Assembly: GCA_035535015.1 (NCBI GenBank)
Contig: DATLQU010000022.1
Location: forward strand, 62,001 to 126,000
From: Palsa-661 sp035535015
GTDB lineage: Bacteria > Actinomycetota > Acidimicrobiia > Acidimicrobiales > UBA8190
DNA length: 64,000 nucleotides
Direction: 5' to 3'
Every line of letters starts with the position of its first letter. The first letter of the stretch is position 1. This document shows positions 1-7,829 of the stretch, piece by piece. A model generated the notes under the pieces. The model had not been told where the DNA came from, ran no database searches, and saw only the letters and a list, made by a program, of their open reading frames with translations. Position numbers and translations under genes: made by a program.

Positions 1-1034
1 GCCGGCTGCTCTACGCCACCCAGTCGGTGGCCGGTGTCCTGGCCCTGGTTCTCGGCCTCCTGACCGCCGTGGGTGCCGTGCGGTTATGGCAGGTCTTCAT
101 GCTGGCCACCTTTCTCGGTTTCGTGAACCTGGTCGACAACCCGGCCCGCCAGACCTTCGTCCTCGAGCTGGTGGGCCGTGAGGACCTCCCGAACGCCGTG
201 AGCCTGAACAGCGTGGTGATGAACTCGGCCCGGGTCATCGGCCCCGCCATCGGTGGCGCCCTGATCGCCTTCGTGGGCCTGGCCGTCTGCTTCGAGGTGA
301 ATGCCGCCTCCTACCTGGCGGTGATCGTCGGGCTGTCACTCATGCGCCGGGCGGATCTGCACCGCACCGTGCCCGTGCTGCGCGGTAAGGGCCAACTCCG
401 CGAGGGCCTGCGTTACGTGTGGCGGACCCCGGGACTCCGCCAGCCCCTGCTGCTGGTGGCCGTGGTGGGGACGCTGGCCTACAACTTCCAGGTCGTCCTG
501 GCCCTCTTCGCCCGGTTCACCTTCCACGGCGGGGCCGGCGTCTACTCGGCGTTGACCTCGCTGATGGGCGGGGGAGCCGTCGTGGGGGGGCTCTTGATCG
601 CCACCCGCAACCGACCGAACATCCACCGGCTGACGGCCATCGGGATCATCTTCGGCGCCCTGATCCTGGCCGTGGCGGCGTCACCTGATCTGGTGACGGC
701 CCTGGTTCTGATCGTGCCCATGGGCGCCGCCTCGATCGCTTTCATCGCCACGGCCAACGCCACCTTGCAACTGCGGGCCGAACCGTCCATGCGGGGCCGG
801 GTGATGGCCCTCTACGCCATCGCCTTCCTGGGGACGACCCCCATCGGCAGCCCCCTGGTGGGATGGATCTCACAGGCGGCGAGCCCGCGCGTGGCCCTGG
901 CCGTGGGGGGAACGGCCACGGTGGTGGCCTCGATCATCACCCGGCGCCACCACCGGCGCGAGCACGAACGGGTGGCCGACATTATTCCCGTGATCGACGA
1001 AGCCGAACCGGGAACCGAGCTCGGCGTGGCCTAA
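1..1034 (+). CDS. MFS transporter, 5' end outside the window
   Basis: Integral membrane transporter of the major facilitator superfamily, most like the MFS_3/enterobactin-exporter (EntS) type. The frame is open from base 3, so the true start lies upstream; about 343 residues are visible. What is visible contains several hydrophobic helices and the family signature NPARQTFVLELV followed by LPNAVSLNS, which in this family lies between the middle helices of the N-terminal half. The C-terminus is a short charged cytoplasmic tail. The substrate cannot be told from sequence; relatives export siderophores or drugs. It converges on the acyl-CoA dehydrogenase gene, with 13 bp between the stops. Confidence 0.85.
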   Translation, partial: RLLYATQSVAGVLALVLGLLTAVGAVRLWQVFMLATFLGFVNLVDNPARQTFVLELVGREDLPNAVSLNSVVMNSARVIGPAIGGALIAFVGLAVCFEVNAASYLAVIVGLSLMRRADLHRTVPVLRGKGQLREGLRYVWRTPGLRQPLLLVAVVGTLAYNFQVVLALFARFTFHGGAGVYSALTSLMGGGAVVGGLLIATRNRPNIHRLTAIGIIFGALILAVAASPDLVTALVLIVPMGAASIAFIATANATLQLRAEPSMRGRVMALYAIAFLGTTPIGSPLVGWISQAASPRVALAVGGTATVVASIITRRHHRREHERVADIIPVIDEAEPGTELGVA

Positions 1035-1047
1035 TTCCCGGACGTCG

Positions 1048-2286
1048 TCACTTGGCGGTGGGCTTCGGCTCCTTCGGCAGACCGAGGACGCGCTCGCCGA
1101 CGATGTTGCGTTGGATCTCTGCCGTCCCGCCCCAGATGGTCTCCGAGCGGGAGAAGAAGAAAGAGGCCTGCATCTCGCTGACCGGGTAGTTGGGATTGCC
1201 GCGTCGGGCCAGGGGGCCGTCGACCGGGTCCCCGTCGCCGCCGGTGCCGGTGAGGATCTGGCCTTCGAGACCGAGAATGTCGACGGCCAGGTTCATGGTC
1301 TCGCGGTGGTATTCGGACCAGAACATCTTGTTCGTGGCTCCGAGGGCCGCCGCGTGATGACTGCCGTGCAGAGCGTCGGTCAGGGTGCGGAACCCGTTGA
1401 TCTGCATGATCTTCACCTTGGACCAGGCGTGGGCCAGGCCCTGGCGGATCTGGGGATCGGTGTTGCGGCCCCGGAGCTTGGCCGAGGCGATGATGGTGTC
1501 GAGTTCCTTCTGGAAACGGCGGTGGCCGGTGGTGGAGGAGGATCCCCGTTCGAAGCCCAGGGTGGTCATGGCCACCTTCCACCCGTTGTTGTCTCCGCCG
1601 ACCACGTTGCCTCGGGGGCAGCGGGCCTCTGTGAAGTAGACCTCGTTGAACTCGGCCGAGCCGTCAATCTGTTTGATCGGGCGGACATCGACGCCGGGCT
1701 GCTTCATCGGCAGCAGCAGGTAGGAGATGCCCTGATGCTTGTCGACGTCGGGGTCGGTGCGGGCCAGCAGGAAGATGTAATCGGCGAACTGCGCCTGGGT
1801 GGTCCAGACCTTCTGGCCGCTGACCACCCATTCGTCGCCGTCCGCCACGGCACGGGTCTTGAGCGAGGCCAGGTCGCTGCCGGCGTCCGGCTCGGAGAAT
1901 CCCTGGCACCACGAGATGGTGCCGTTCAGGATCTTGGGGATGAACTCCTGCTTCTGTTCCTCGGTTCCCCACTGCAAGATGGTCGGGCCGACCAGGGTGT
2001 CGCCAAAGAAGTCCGCCCGCATCGGCGCGTCGCGTCGGGCGAACTCTTCGTTCAGCACGACCTGCTCGATGAGCGACAGGCCCTTGCCGCCGTATTCCTT
2101 CGGCCAGGAGGCACAGATCCAGCCCCCCTCGTGGAGCTTGCGGACCCAGTCGACGTTGAACGCCTTGCGTTCGTCCCGGCTCATCGTGACCGCCGGATCC
2201 CCCCAGCCCGGGGGCAGATTCTCTTCGAGCCAGCTCCGGATCTGGCGGCGGAAGGACTCCGTCTCAGGAGGGTAGGTCAGGTCCAT
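1048..2286 (-). CDS. acyl-CoA dehydrogenase family protein
   Basis: FAD-dependent dehydrogenase of acyl-CoA thioesters, 412 residues, the normal family length. The N-terminal helical domain is followed by the FAD/substrate-binding segment CQGFSEPDAGSDLASL and a C-terminal IWGGTAEIQRN stretch. The position that carries the catalytic Glu in short/medium-chain enzymes (YEG) is WGG here, so the base must lie elsewhere or the protein works with a partner subunit, as several mycobacterial FadE proteins do. I chose the ATG at 2286 (MDLTYPPETESF), which matches the usual N-terminus; a longer frame upstream is Arg-rich and unlikely. The acyl substrate is unknown. Confidence 0.88.
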   Translation of the reverse strand: MDLTYPPETESFRRQIRSWLEENLPPGWGDPAVTMSRDERKAFNVDWVRKLHEGGWICASWPKEYGGKGLSLIEQVVLNEEFARRDAPMRADFFGDTLVGPTILQWGTEEQKQEFIPKILNGTISWCQGFSEPDAGSDLASLKTRAVADGDEWVVSGQKVWTTQAQFADYIFLLARTDPDVDKHQGISYLLLPMKQPGVDVRPIKQIDGSAEFNEVYFTEARCPRGNVVGGDNNGWKVAMTTLGFERGSSSTTGHRRFQKELDTIIASAKLRGRNTDPQIRQGLAHAWSKVKIMQINGFRTLTDALHGSHHAAALGATNKMFWSEYHRETMNLAVDILGLEGQILTGTGGDGDPVDGPLARRGNPNYPVSEMQASFFFSRSETIWGGTAEIQRNIVGERVLGLPKEPKPTAK

Positions 2287-2349
2287 GGCCCGAACGTACC
2301 GCCGGGGACGGCTCCCGGCCAAGGGGAAGGGGGCCGACCGGGGCCACGG

Positions 2350-3939
2350 TCAGCCGATCTGGACGGCCTTCACCAGCAGAAGGACCACGGAAACGACCAG
2401 GTAGACGCGCAGGAGCAGCATGGCCCGCGTGCGTCCCGAGGACCATTCGGGCCGTTCGAGTAGCGCCAGCGGAGGCATCCGCCAGGTGTCGCGGCGGGGC
2501 TGCGGCTTGAGCGCCACCGCCGGCCGTCGGCTCAGCGCCCGCCCATAGACGACGGCGGCGACGGACAGCGAGACGACCACGATGACGGCGAGGACCACGA
2601 GAAGCAGGCCGACGTTGATGTCGGGGAAGACGGTGGTGGTCATGAGGATGAGGGAGAGGACGAGGAGGGCGGAGACGACCAGGGTGGCCACCACGTTCAC
2701 CCACGGCCGGTTGATCCAGGGACCGAGGACGGCGGCGTCGTTGCACAGAAGGATGAGGAAGACGGTGGCGCTCGGGAGGAGCACGCCGGCCAACGCCTGG
2801 ACACTGGTGGTGATGACACCGAGCGGTGCCCCGGGGATGAGGACGATGCCGGCCGCGGCCATGACCATGGCGGTGTAGGAGTAATAGAAGAGCTTCGCTT
2901 CCCGGACGCGTCGGTGCAGGGAGTGTTGGGCACCGAAGACGTCACCGAAGGCGTATGAGGTCGAGAGGGTGACGGCGGCGGCGCCGATGATGGAAGCGTT
3001 CAGTAAGACGATGGCGAACATGGCGCCCGCGCCGTGGCCGAGGTAGCGGGCCAGGTTGTGGGCCACACCCCCGGCATTGCTGAAGTGGCCGGCGGCCGGG
3101 GTGCCGAGGAAGGCGAAAGCGGCGGTGACGATGATGAGGCTGGCACCGATGACGACGACGAAGGAGCCGAGAACGGTGTCGGTGCGTTCGTAGTTCACCC
3201 ACCGTGTGGTGATGCCCTTGTCGATGATGTTGGACTGCTGGAAGAAGAGCTGCCAGGGGGCGACGGTGGTTCCCACGATGGCGATGATGAGCAGCACCGA
3301 CGTCGAGTTGAAGCCGTGTTTCACGCCGGGGACGAGAAAACCGTGGAGGATGGGGCCGGGGTGCGGGTGGGCGAGCACGGCCAGGGGTATGGCCAGGAAA
3401 TTGACGGCCACGAAGACGAACATGAAGCGCTCCCAGCGCCGGAAGCTGCCCGAGGCGGTGATGGCCACGAGTCCGACGGCGGCCAGGGGAACCGAGACGT
3501 AGGCACTGACACCGAAGTATCCGAGGGCCAGGCTGACCCCGATGAACTCGGTGACGATGGTGAGGAAGTTCAAGATGAAGAGGTCGCCGACGGAGAAAGC
3601 ACCCCAGAATCGGCCGAAGCGCTCGAAGATCAGGCGGGCGTGGCCCACGCCGGTGACGGCGCCGAGGCGGACCACCATCTCCTGGTTGACCACCAGGACG
3701 GGGATGAGAAGAGGCAGCGTCCACAGCAGGGTGAGCCCGTAGTTCTGGCCCGCCAGCGCGTAGGTGGCGACTCCGCCGGCGTCGTTGTCGCCCACCATGA
3801 CGATGAGGCCTGGACCGATGATGGCCAGCAGGGTCAGAACCCGCGCCGTCCACGAGCGACGCGGTCCTTCGTCGTGCTCACTGATGGTGCCGAAAGCGCC
3901 GTGGATCCCGCCGCCGTGGGCTGCGCCCTGACCGCTCAT
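2350..3939 (-). CDS. NRAMP-related (NRMT-like) divalent metal transporter, probable Mg2+ importer
   Basis: Eleven-helix-type SLC11 membrane protein of 529 residues. The metal site of ordinary Mn/Fe NRAMPs is DPGN in helix 1 and MPH in helix 6. Here helix 1 reads DAGG (residues 53-56) and helix 6 reads APW (227-229), so the Asn and Met ligands are replaced by Gly and Ala. As I recall, small-residue replacement at these two positions is the hallmark of NRAMP-related Mg2+ transporters (NRMT), shown to import Mg2+ in Clostridium and structurally in Eggerthella. The gene immediately upstream on the same strand encodes an MgtE-N/CBS protein, which also points to Mg2+. The start ATG at 3939 has only a weak ribosome site and overlaps the stop of a small upstream ORF, so translation may be coupled. 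Confidence 0.8.
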   Translation of the reverse strand: MSGQGAAHGGGIHGAFGTISEHDEGPRRSWTARVLTLLAIIGPGLIVMVGDNDAGGVATYALAGQNYGLTLLWTLPLLIPVLVVNQEMVVRLGAVTGVGHARLIFERFGRFWGAFSVGDLFILNFLTIVTEFIGVSLALGYFGVSAYVSVPLAAVGLVAITASGSFRRWERFMFVFVAVNFLAIPLAVLAHPHPGPILHGFLVPGVKHGFNSTSVLLIIAIVGTTVAPWQLFFQQSNIIDKGITTRWVNYERTDTVLGSFVVVIGASLIIVTAAFAFLGTPAAGHFSNAGGVAHNLARYLGHGAGAMFAIVLLNASIIGAAAVTLSTSYAFGDVFGAQHSLHRRVREAKLFYYSYTAMVMAAAGIVLIPGAPLGVITTSVQALAGVLLPSATVFLILLCNDAAVLGPWINRPWVNVVATLVVSALLVLSLILMTTTVFPDINVGLLLVVLAVIVVVSLSVAAVVYGRALSRRPAVALKPQPRRDTWRMPPLALLERPEWSSGRTRAMLLLRVYLVVSVVLLLVKAVQIG

Positions 3940-3998
3940 GTCGGCCGTCTCGGGGACGCGGCGGCGATGTCTCGGGATTGAAGGGCCTTGTCGGCCAT
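3936..3998 (-). CDS. 20-residue upstream ORF coupled to the metal transporter
   Basis: Small frame beginning MADKALQSRD. It is preceded by a strong Shine-Dalgarno GGGAGG seven bases before its ATG. Its TGA overlaps the ATG of the transporter (ATGA on the minus strand). The transporter itself has no comparable ribosome site, so ribosomes probably reach it by terminating here. The peptide has no recognisable domain. It could be a regulatory leader or simply a coupling device. The ribosome site and overlap are seen directly; function is inferred. Confidence 0.45.
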   Translation of the reverse strand: MADKALQSRDIAAASPRRPT

Positions 3999-4316
3999 GT
4001 CAGGACCTCCCGGCGGAAACCGGCGTCGGCGGCGTGCATGAGCGGCGCGCCCGCCCGACGCAGGTCAGTCTCCGGTCAGCCCAGGGGCGTCCGTTCCTGC
4101 CTGATGGCGTGCGCGCCTTGATCGTGGTGGTGACCCACTGTCAGCGGGCAGCGCTGCTCCTTCATCCGGCCCTCCACAGCCGCGCCCGATGTCCGTGGCG
4201 TCCGGTGGGCGGCCGGACTCGCTTCCGGCCGTCGGCCGGGGCGCACGTGCCTCTCCGCGAGCGGAAAGGGCGCGGCTGAATCGCTGCCGGATGTTACCCG
4301 GTCGTTCTCCGGTTGG
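3940..4316 (-). promoter_or_regulatory. 377-base leader of the transporter gene
   Basis: Unusually long gap between two same-strand genes in an otherwise tightly packed region. It contains two small ORFs with good ribosome sites (4076-4165 and 3936-3998). On the minus strand a segment reads GCTGCCCG, then CAGTGGGTCACC, faintly like conserved strings I remember from the M-box Mg2+ riboswitch, but the flanking helices of that element are not evident. No clear promoter or U-tract terminator is visible. A Mg2+-responsive leader would suit the downstream gene, but the sequence alone does not prove it. Confidence 0.35.
4076..4165 (-). CDS. 29-residue His-containing upstream ORF in the transporter leader
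   Basis: Small frame starting MKEQRC, with a central GHHHDQGAH stretch, ending in TGA. A consensus GGAGG lies five bases before the ATG, stronger than at most full-size genes nearby. It sits about 80 bases before the second small ORF and 137 bases before the transporter. The Cys and clustered His residues could bind metal or make translation sensitive to metal, but that is speculation. It may equally be a chance frame. Confidence 0.4.
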   Translation of the reverse strand: MKEQRCPLTVGHHHDQGAHAIRQERTPLG

Positions 4317-5582
4317 TCACTCTTCGGCCGCGGCCATTCCGTAGTCGCGTCGCCATCCGGTGGGAAGCAGTTGCTCGAGGACGTCGTCGACGGTGATCAC
4401 GCCGATCATGAGGTGCTGCTCGTCCATGACGGGGGCCACCGTCAGGTTGAAGTCGGACATCTTGCGGACGATGGCGTGGATGTCCCAATCGGCGTGGACA
4501 TGGGGCGGATCGGGCCGGACGACCGATCCGAGGGTGGCCGAGGGCTGGGCCCGGACGAGGGTGACCACAGAGGCCGTTCCTGTGACCTGGCCCACGTCGT
4601 CACAGGAGAAGACGACGGCCAGGGCCTCCGGTGGGGCCTGGCTCGTGCGGATGGCGGCCAGGACGTCGCTGACGGCGGTGGTCTCCGCTGCCACCAGGAA
4701 GTCCGGGCTCATGAGGCCGCCGGCCGTTTCCGAGTTGTAGCTGAGCAGGGCCCGGATCTTTCTCTGCTGGGGGGCGGGCAGGTTCTGGAGAACGGGGAGA
4801 CGACGTTCCTGGTCGAGATCGGTGAGGAGGTCGGCGGCGTCGTCGGGGGCCATGGTGGCCAGAAGGCGGGCCGCTTCGGAATCCGAACGCGACCGAATGA
4901 ACTCCAGTTGGTGCTCGGAGTCGAGCTCCTCGAAGACGTCGGCCTCGAGCTCGCGGTCCTGGCCGACGGCCTCGATGATCTCCTCACCCTCGTCGTGCGA
5001 GGCCGCTTCCACCAGGTCGGCGATCTGGGCCGGGTGGAGCCGGGCCAGCTTGCGGTAGGGGATGCGGAGTCGGGCGGTGGGGACGTGGGCCACGAAGGGT
5101 TCGATGCTGGCCCAATCGACCACCGTCCCCGTGCGGGTGGGGATGTGGCGGGCCAGCATCCGGGGCAGGAGGCGGCGCAGGGCCACCCGGGGGCTCGGGT
5201 CCACCCCGACGATCTCCCAGCGACCGTCGAAACGGGCGATCTCGATTTCGTTGGCCCTGATCAGCCGGGCACCCTGAAGGTTGATCAGGTGCCGGGCGAG
5301 GAGGTCTTTCACGAGCAGGAGCTCTCCCGGCCGCCGATCGAAGCGTTGGAGGTTGACGGTGTCGCCCACCATCTCGACCCGGCCGGGACCGATCTCGGCG
5401 ATGCGCTCGATGGGGACGAAGAGCGCCCGCCGGCCGATGCGGACGACCAGGCCGGAGAGGGGGGGGTGGGGGGTGTCGCCCAGTCGGACGATCAGGTCGT
5501 CGACCCGGCCCAGCCGGTCCGCGTCGCTGTCCACGAGCGCGCTCTTCACGATGGCTGACAGGTGAAGGATCTCGATGGCCAT
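4317..5582 (-). CDS. soluble MgtE N-domain/CBS protein with PRC-barrel-like N-terminus
   Basis: Cytoplasmic protein of 421 residues with no membrane helices. The first ~150 residues look like two PRC-barrel-type beta modules. Residues ~190-290 form the superhelical MgtE N-domain (DEGEEIIEAVGQDRE, then EAARLLATMAPDDAADLL). Residues ~295-415 are a CBS pair (GGLMSPDFLV; VMDEQHLMIGVITVDDVLEQLLP). In MgtE channels this N-CBS unit senses Mg2+ and gates the pore; here the pore domain is missing and an NRMT-like transporter follows downstream. It is therefore a plausible Mg2+-sensing regulator of that transporter. The ATG at 5582 has GAGGAG nine bases upstream; a longer frame would run Arg-rich into the divergent spacer. 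Confidence 0.85.
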   Translation of the reverse strand: MAIEILHLSAIVKSALVDSDADRLGRVDDLIVRLGDTPHPPLSGLVVRIGRRALFVPIERIAEIGPGRVEMVGDTVNLQRFDRRPGELLLVKDLLARHLINLQGARLIRANEIEIARFDGRWEIVGVDPSPRVALRRLLPRMLARHIPTRTGTVVDWASIEPFVAHVPTARLRIPYRKLARLHPAQIADLVEAASHDEGEEIIEAVGQDRELEADVFEELDSEHQLEFIRSRSDSEAARLLATMAPDDAADLLTDLDQERRLPVLQNLPAPQQRKIRALLSYNSETAGGLMSPDFLVAAETTAVSDVLAAIRTSQAPPEALAVVFSCDDVGQVTGTASVVTLVRAQPSATLGSVVRPDPPHVHADWDIHAIVRKMSDFNLTVAPVMDEQHLMIGVITVDDVLEQLLPTGWRRDYGMAAAEE

Positions 5583-5748
5583 GCGTCGGTGCTCCTCGAG
5601 CAGCGGCGGTACCCGCGCTGCACACGCTACCTGCTGTGGGAATCGGGGTCCGGGCCGGGGGCGATCAGATCCGGGGCCCTCTCGTTTGCGCCCCGAGACC
5701 CATCCGGGGGAGGCTGATCCGCCATGGTCGCCATCATGGGAAACGGAT

Positions 5749-7122
5749 TTGCCTAAGAACCCATGGACGCGACTGGTCGAGATCCGCCAGTCCTGGGAGC
5801 GCAGCAGGCAGATCAAGGTGCCGCCGGCGCGGCCGGCGAAGGTTCCGGATCCGGGGGGTCTGCGGATCGCCTACCTGGTCTATCGGGGTAATCCCCGTTG
5901 TGGCGGGCAGGGCGTCTACACCCGCCATCTGGCCCGGGAGCTGGTCGGCCTCGGTCACAGCGTGGAGGTGTTCGCCGGCCAGCCTTGGCCCGAGCTCGAC
6001 GACGGGGTCGGTTTCACCCCGGTGCCGGGGCTCGACCTCTACCGGGACCCCGATCCCTTCCGGGTGCCGCATCCCCGGGAGTTCCGGAGTCGAGAGGACC
6101 TTCTCGAGTTCGCCGTCATGTGCACGGCCGGCTTTCCCGAACCCCGGACGTTCTCCCTCCGGGCCCGTCGTCTGCTGGCCGCCCGGCGCCACGACTTCGA
6201 CATCGTCCACGACAACCAGTGCCTGGGGTCGGGGCTGCTCGGGATGATCGAGGACGGTTGGCCCCTGCTGACGACCCTGCACCACCCGATCACGGTGGAT
6301 CGGGAGCTGGCCCTGTCCCATGCCGAGAACAGCTACCGGAGGATGACGCAGCGTCGGTGGTTCGGATTCCTGGGCATGCAGATCCGGGTGGCCCAGCAGC
6401 TGCCGCGCCTGGTGACCGTGTCCGAGTCCTCCAAGGTCGATATCGCCAAGCAGATGTCGGTCGATCCGCAGCGGATGACGGTGGTGCCCGTGGGCGTGGA
6501 CCACACCGTCTTCCGACCCCGGCCCGAGCGGCCCCGGGCTCCGGGGCGGATCATGGTGACCTCCTCCAGCGACGTGCCCATGAAGGGTCTGGTACCTCTG
6601 CTCGAGGCGGTGGCCAAATTGCGCACCGAACGAGATGTCGAGCTGGTGGTGATCGGCCGGCCCACCGAGGGTGGCCGGGTGGCGCGGACCATCGAACGTC
6701 TCGGGTTGGCCCCGATCGTGCGGTGCGAGAGTGGGATCAGCGACGACGAGCTGGCCGGGCTCTACGCCGAGGCCCAGGTGGCCGTGGTGCCGTCGCTCTA
6801 CGAGGGATTCTCCCTTCCGGCCATCGAAGCGATGGCCTGCGGGGTGCCTCTGTTGGCCACGACCGGGGGAGCGCTGCCCGAGGTGGTGGGCACCGACGGG
6901 GAGACGGGCCTGCTCGTGGCGCCCGACGATGCCGAGGCTCTGGCCTCGGGTATCCGGCGGATCATGGACGATCCCGAACTGGCCCGACGATTGGGCGAGG
7001 GGGGCCGGGCCCGGGTGCTCGGGCGCTTCACGTGGGAGGCGACGGCCCGCGGGACAGCCGAGCAGTACCGGGCCACCTTGGAGGACCACCGCTTGGGCCG
7101 GTCGGCGGCACCATCGTGCTGA
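5749..7122 (+). CDS. GT4-family glycosyltransferase
   Basis: GT-B fold retaining glycosyltransferase (family 4). The N-terminal domain begins GGLRIAYLVYRG with the glycine-rich acceptor loop GGQGVYTRHLA. The C-terminal nucleotide-sugar domain has the E-x7-E signature in YEGFSLPAIEAMACG. The start is uncertain: no ATG lies in frame near the domain, and TTG at 5749 or GTG at 5818 are the candidates; I use 5749. Its end overlaps the next methyltransferase gene by 7 bp, so the two are co-translated. Donor and acceptor are unknown. It opens a gene set with two methyltransferases and a prenyltransferase-like protein. Confidence 0.85.
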   Translation: MPKNPWTRLVEIRQSWERSRQIKVPPARPAKVPDPGGLRIAYLVYRGNPRCGGQGVYTRHLARELVGLGHSVEVFAGQPWPELDDGVGFTPVPGLDLYRDPDPFRVPHPREFRSREDLLEFAVMCTAGFPEPRTFSLRARRLLAARRHDFDIVHDNQCLGSGLLGMIEDGWPLLTTLHHPITVDRELALSHAENSYRRMTQRRWFGFLGMQIRVAQQLPRLVTVSESSKVDIAKQMSVDPQRMTVVPVGVDHTVFRPRPERPRAPGRIMVTSSSDVPMKGLVPLLEAVAKLRTERDVELVVIGRPTEGGRVARTIERLGLAPIVRCESGISDDELAGLYAEAQVAVVPSLYEGFSLPAIEAMACGVPLLATTGGALPEVVGTDGETGLLVAPDDAEALASGIRRIMDDPELARRLGEGGRARVLGRFTWEATARGTAEQYRATLEDHRLGRSAAPSC

Positions 7123-7829
7123 CCGTCGATTATGAGCGGCTCGGGGTGAGTCGGGGCGAGCGGCTGCTCGACCTCGGTTGTGGCTTCGGCCGCCACGCCT
7201 TCCAGGCTGTGCGGCTCGGCGCCCGGGTGGTGGCCTGCGACGCGGCCAACGACGAAGTCACCCAGGTGCGCAACACCATCGGGGCCATGGTCGACGCCGG
7301 CGAGGTGGGACGTGACGAGGAGGCCGGAGCCGTGCAGGGCAACGCACTCAGACTGCCGTTCGCCGACGGCAGCTTCGACCGGGTGATCGCCTCGGAGGTC
7401 CTCGAGCACATCCCCGACGACAACGCGGCGATGGCCGAGTTGTCGCGGGTGCTGCGACCGGGCGGGACGATGGCGGTGACGGTGCCGCGCTTCGGACCCG
7501 AGGCGGTGAACTGGGCGCTGTCGCACGAGTACCACGACGTGCCCGGCGGGCATGTGCGGATCTATCGACGCTCCACCCTGCTCGAACGGTTGCGCCGGGC
7601 CGGTCTGCGCCCGTTGGGCAGCCATCACGCCCACGCGCTGCATTCGCCGTACTGGTGGGTGCGCTGTCTGGTGGGACCCAAGCGCGACGACCATCTCGTG
7701 GTGAAGGCCTACCATCGTCTGCTCGTCTGGGACATCACGAGGGCTCCTCGGATCACCCGGACGGCGGAGCATCTGCTGAACCCCTTGCTCGGAAAGAGCC
7801 TCGTCGTCTACCTGGAGAAGCCGGCATGA
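7116..7829 (+). CDS. class I SAM-dependent methyltransferase
   Basis: Rossmann-fold methyltransferase of 237 residues. The SAM-binding motif I is LLDLGCGFGRHAF, motif II is VVACDAAN, followed by LPFADGSFDRVIASEVLEH and LRPGGTMAV, a layout of the Methyltransf_11 group. The GTG start at 7116 lies inside the end of the glycosyltransferase gene, and its TGA overlaps the ATG of the next gene (ATGA), so all three are translationally coupled. The methyl acceptor is unknown; the neighbours suggest a glycosylated or lipid-linked metabolite. Confidence 0.85.
   Translation: MLTVDYERLGVSRGERLLDLGCGFGRHAFQAVRLGARVVACDAANDEVTQVRNTIGAMVDAGEVGRDEEAGAVQGNALRLPFADGSFDRVIASEVLEHIPDDNAAMAELSRVLRPGGTMAVTVPRFGPEAVNWALSHEYHDVPGGHVRIYRRSTLLERLRRAGLRPLGSHHAHALHSPYWWVRCLVGPKRDDHLVVKAYHRLLVWDITRAPRITRTAEHLLNPLLGKSLVVYLEKPA

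Noticed and set aside
3940..4316. M-box Mg2+ riboswitch in the transporter leader
   Set aside because: Only two short strings (GCTGCCCG and CAGTGGGTCACC) resemble what I remember of the element; spacing and flanking helices do not fit, and the same bases are explained by a small ORF. Kept only as something to test with a covariance model.
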